From Brooklawnia sp. (GTDB taxonomy: Bacteria > Actinomycetota > Actinomycetes > Propionibacteriales > Propionibacteriaceae): a stretch of DNA of 34,927 bases. Position numbers and translations under genes: made by a program. The stretch covers positions 1 to 34,927 of the forward strand of contig JAAYVP010000136.1 in assembly GCA_012517115.1 (NCBI GenBank), given 5' to 3'. The notes beneath the pieces are model-generated. The model was not told where the DNA came from and searched no databases. It saw nothing but the letters and a program-made list of their open reading frames with translations. This document shows, one piece after another, positions 34,414 through 34,927 of this stretch. Positions within the stretch are counted from its first letter, which is position 1; the number at the start of each line of letters is the position of its first letter.

Positions 34414-34927
34414 AGTGCCGCCAGCCCGGTTGTTCGGGCACCATTGTGGACGGCTACTGCGACATCTGCGGCATGCCGCCGTCGGCATCGACCAGCCAAG
34501 CCAGCTCGCCTGCAGAATCGCCGCGTCCGCGCGCGAGCCAGGCCCCACCGGTGGCCGGGCCTGGATCCGTCGGCGACCCCCGACTCCGGCAGGCAGCCAG
34601 TCGCGGTGGGAAACCCGGCGAGGTGGTCACGCCACCCCCGCGCGACCCGAGACTGGCCCGCACCCAGCCCCCGGCAGCCCGGCGCACCGAAGGCGCCACT
34701 CTCGGCAAACGTGGCGGACGGTGCCCCCAACCTGGCTGTCCAGGCACCGTCATCGACGGTTACTGCAATTACTGCGGCAATCCGCCGGACGCCAAGCCGG
34801 CAGCACCCACACCGCAACTGCTCGGCACCACGCTGTCCACCACGGCGACGGCCGCCGAGTTGGGAACGGTCTTGATGGGATCGGCGCTGGTCGGCCTCAA
34901 TTCGGGCCGACAGCCCGTCCGGTCGGA
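34410..34927 (+). CDS. pknG: N-terminal part of a PknG-like protein kinase with twin zinc ribbons
   Basis: The frame from GTG 34410 is open to the right edge (172 codons) and absent from the ORF track because no stop is reached. Residues 3-20 form C-x4-C-x8-C-x2-C (KCRQPGCSGTIVDGYCDICG). Residues 105-122 repeat it at the same spacing (RCPQPGCPGTVIDGYCNYCG). A Pro/Arg/Ser-rich, probably disordered linker of about 80 residues separates them. Zinc ribbons of this kind precede the kinase domain of actinobacterial PknG, replacing the rubredoxin fold of M. tuberculosis PknG. Context after a GlnX-like gene supports the call. The kinase and TPR domains lie outside the window, so a zinc-ribbon phosphatase or FHA protein of the same locus remains possible. 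The GTG overlaps the previous stop. Confidence 0.65.
   Translation, partial: MKCRQPGCSGTIVDGYCDICGMPPSASTSQASSPAESPRPRASQAPPVAGPGSVGDPRLRQAASRGGKPGEVVTPPPRDPRLARTQPPAARRTEGATLGKRGGRCPQPGCPGTVIDGYCNYCGNPPDAKPAAPTPQLLGTTLSTTATAAELGTVLMGSALVGLNSGRQPVRS

Overview
The window is GC-rich, densely coded and clearly from an actinobacterium (Actinomycetota). It carries two mycothiol genes (mshD and mycothione reductase), an actinobacterial bS22-type mini ribosomal protein, a MutT1-like Nudix/histidine-phosphatase fusion, a GlnR-type orphan regulator next to mshD, a fused CobA-HemD protein and the start of a PknG/GlnX locus. The Propionibacteriales are a reasonable guess at order level, but that is inference. 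I see no insertion sequence, phage gene, CRISPR array, tRNA or rRNA.

Layout. (1) 1-3564: the end of an exported-looking protein, then the minus-strand genes disA (c-di-AMP synthase), radA and a glyoxalase-like gene. (2) 3655-12781, plus strand: a TIM-barrel sugar isomerase, proline dehydrogenase and a CPBP membrane protease in one tight operon; asd-proC; the 33-residue bS22 gene; cobA/hemD; mycothione reductase; and a GH3 lipoprotein. (3) 12863-22231, minus strand: a phosphate/nitrogen block read in the order dtd, glnR, mshD, ppk1, mutT1-like, pstS, pstC, pstA, pstB. A two-repeat PHO box lies in front of pstS. (4) 22398-25871: a 45-residue membrane protein missed by the ORF track, a nitrobindin-like barrel and ygfZ on the plus strand, converging on typA. 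(5) 26082-28137: a CoA-disulfide reductase-rhodanese fusion and a CsoR-family repressor, convergent, each preceded by the same kind of palindrome. The repressor lacks the copper-ligand His and looks like a persulfide sensor (CstR type). (6) 28321-34927, plus strand: TelA-like protein, unknown protein, CbbX/SpoVK-like AAA+ ATPase, GlnX-like four-TM sensor, coiled-coil protein and the N-terminus of a PknG-like protein with twin zinc ribbons. The last four genes are joined by 4-base stop/start overlaps.

The block most likely to hold under-described biology is (6): an apparent amino-acid-sensing PknG pathway combined with a TelA protein and an AAA+ ATPase. A second theme runs through the whole window. 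At least eight genes have a TANNNT -10 hexamer 4-8 bases before the start codon, which points to leaderless mRNAs; I used this to correct several starts in the ORF track. A third theme is leader and intercistronic RNA structure: a U-tract terminator inside the typA leader, a UUCG-type hairpin between pstS and pstC, and a long terminator hairpin between the convergent persulfide genes.
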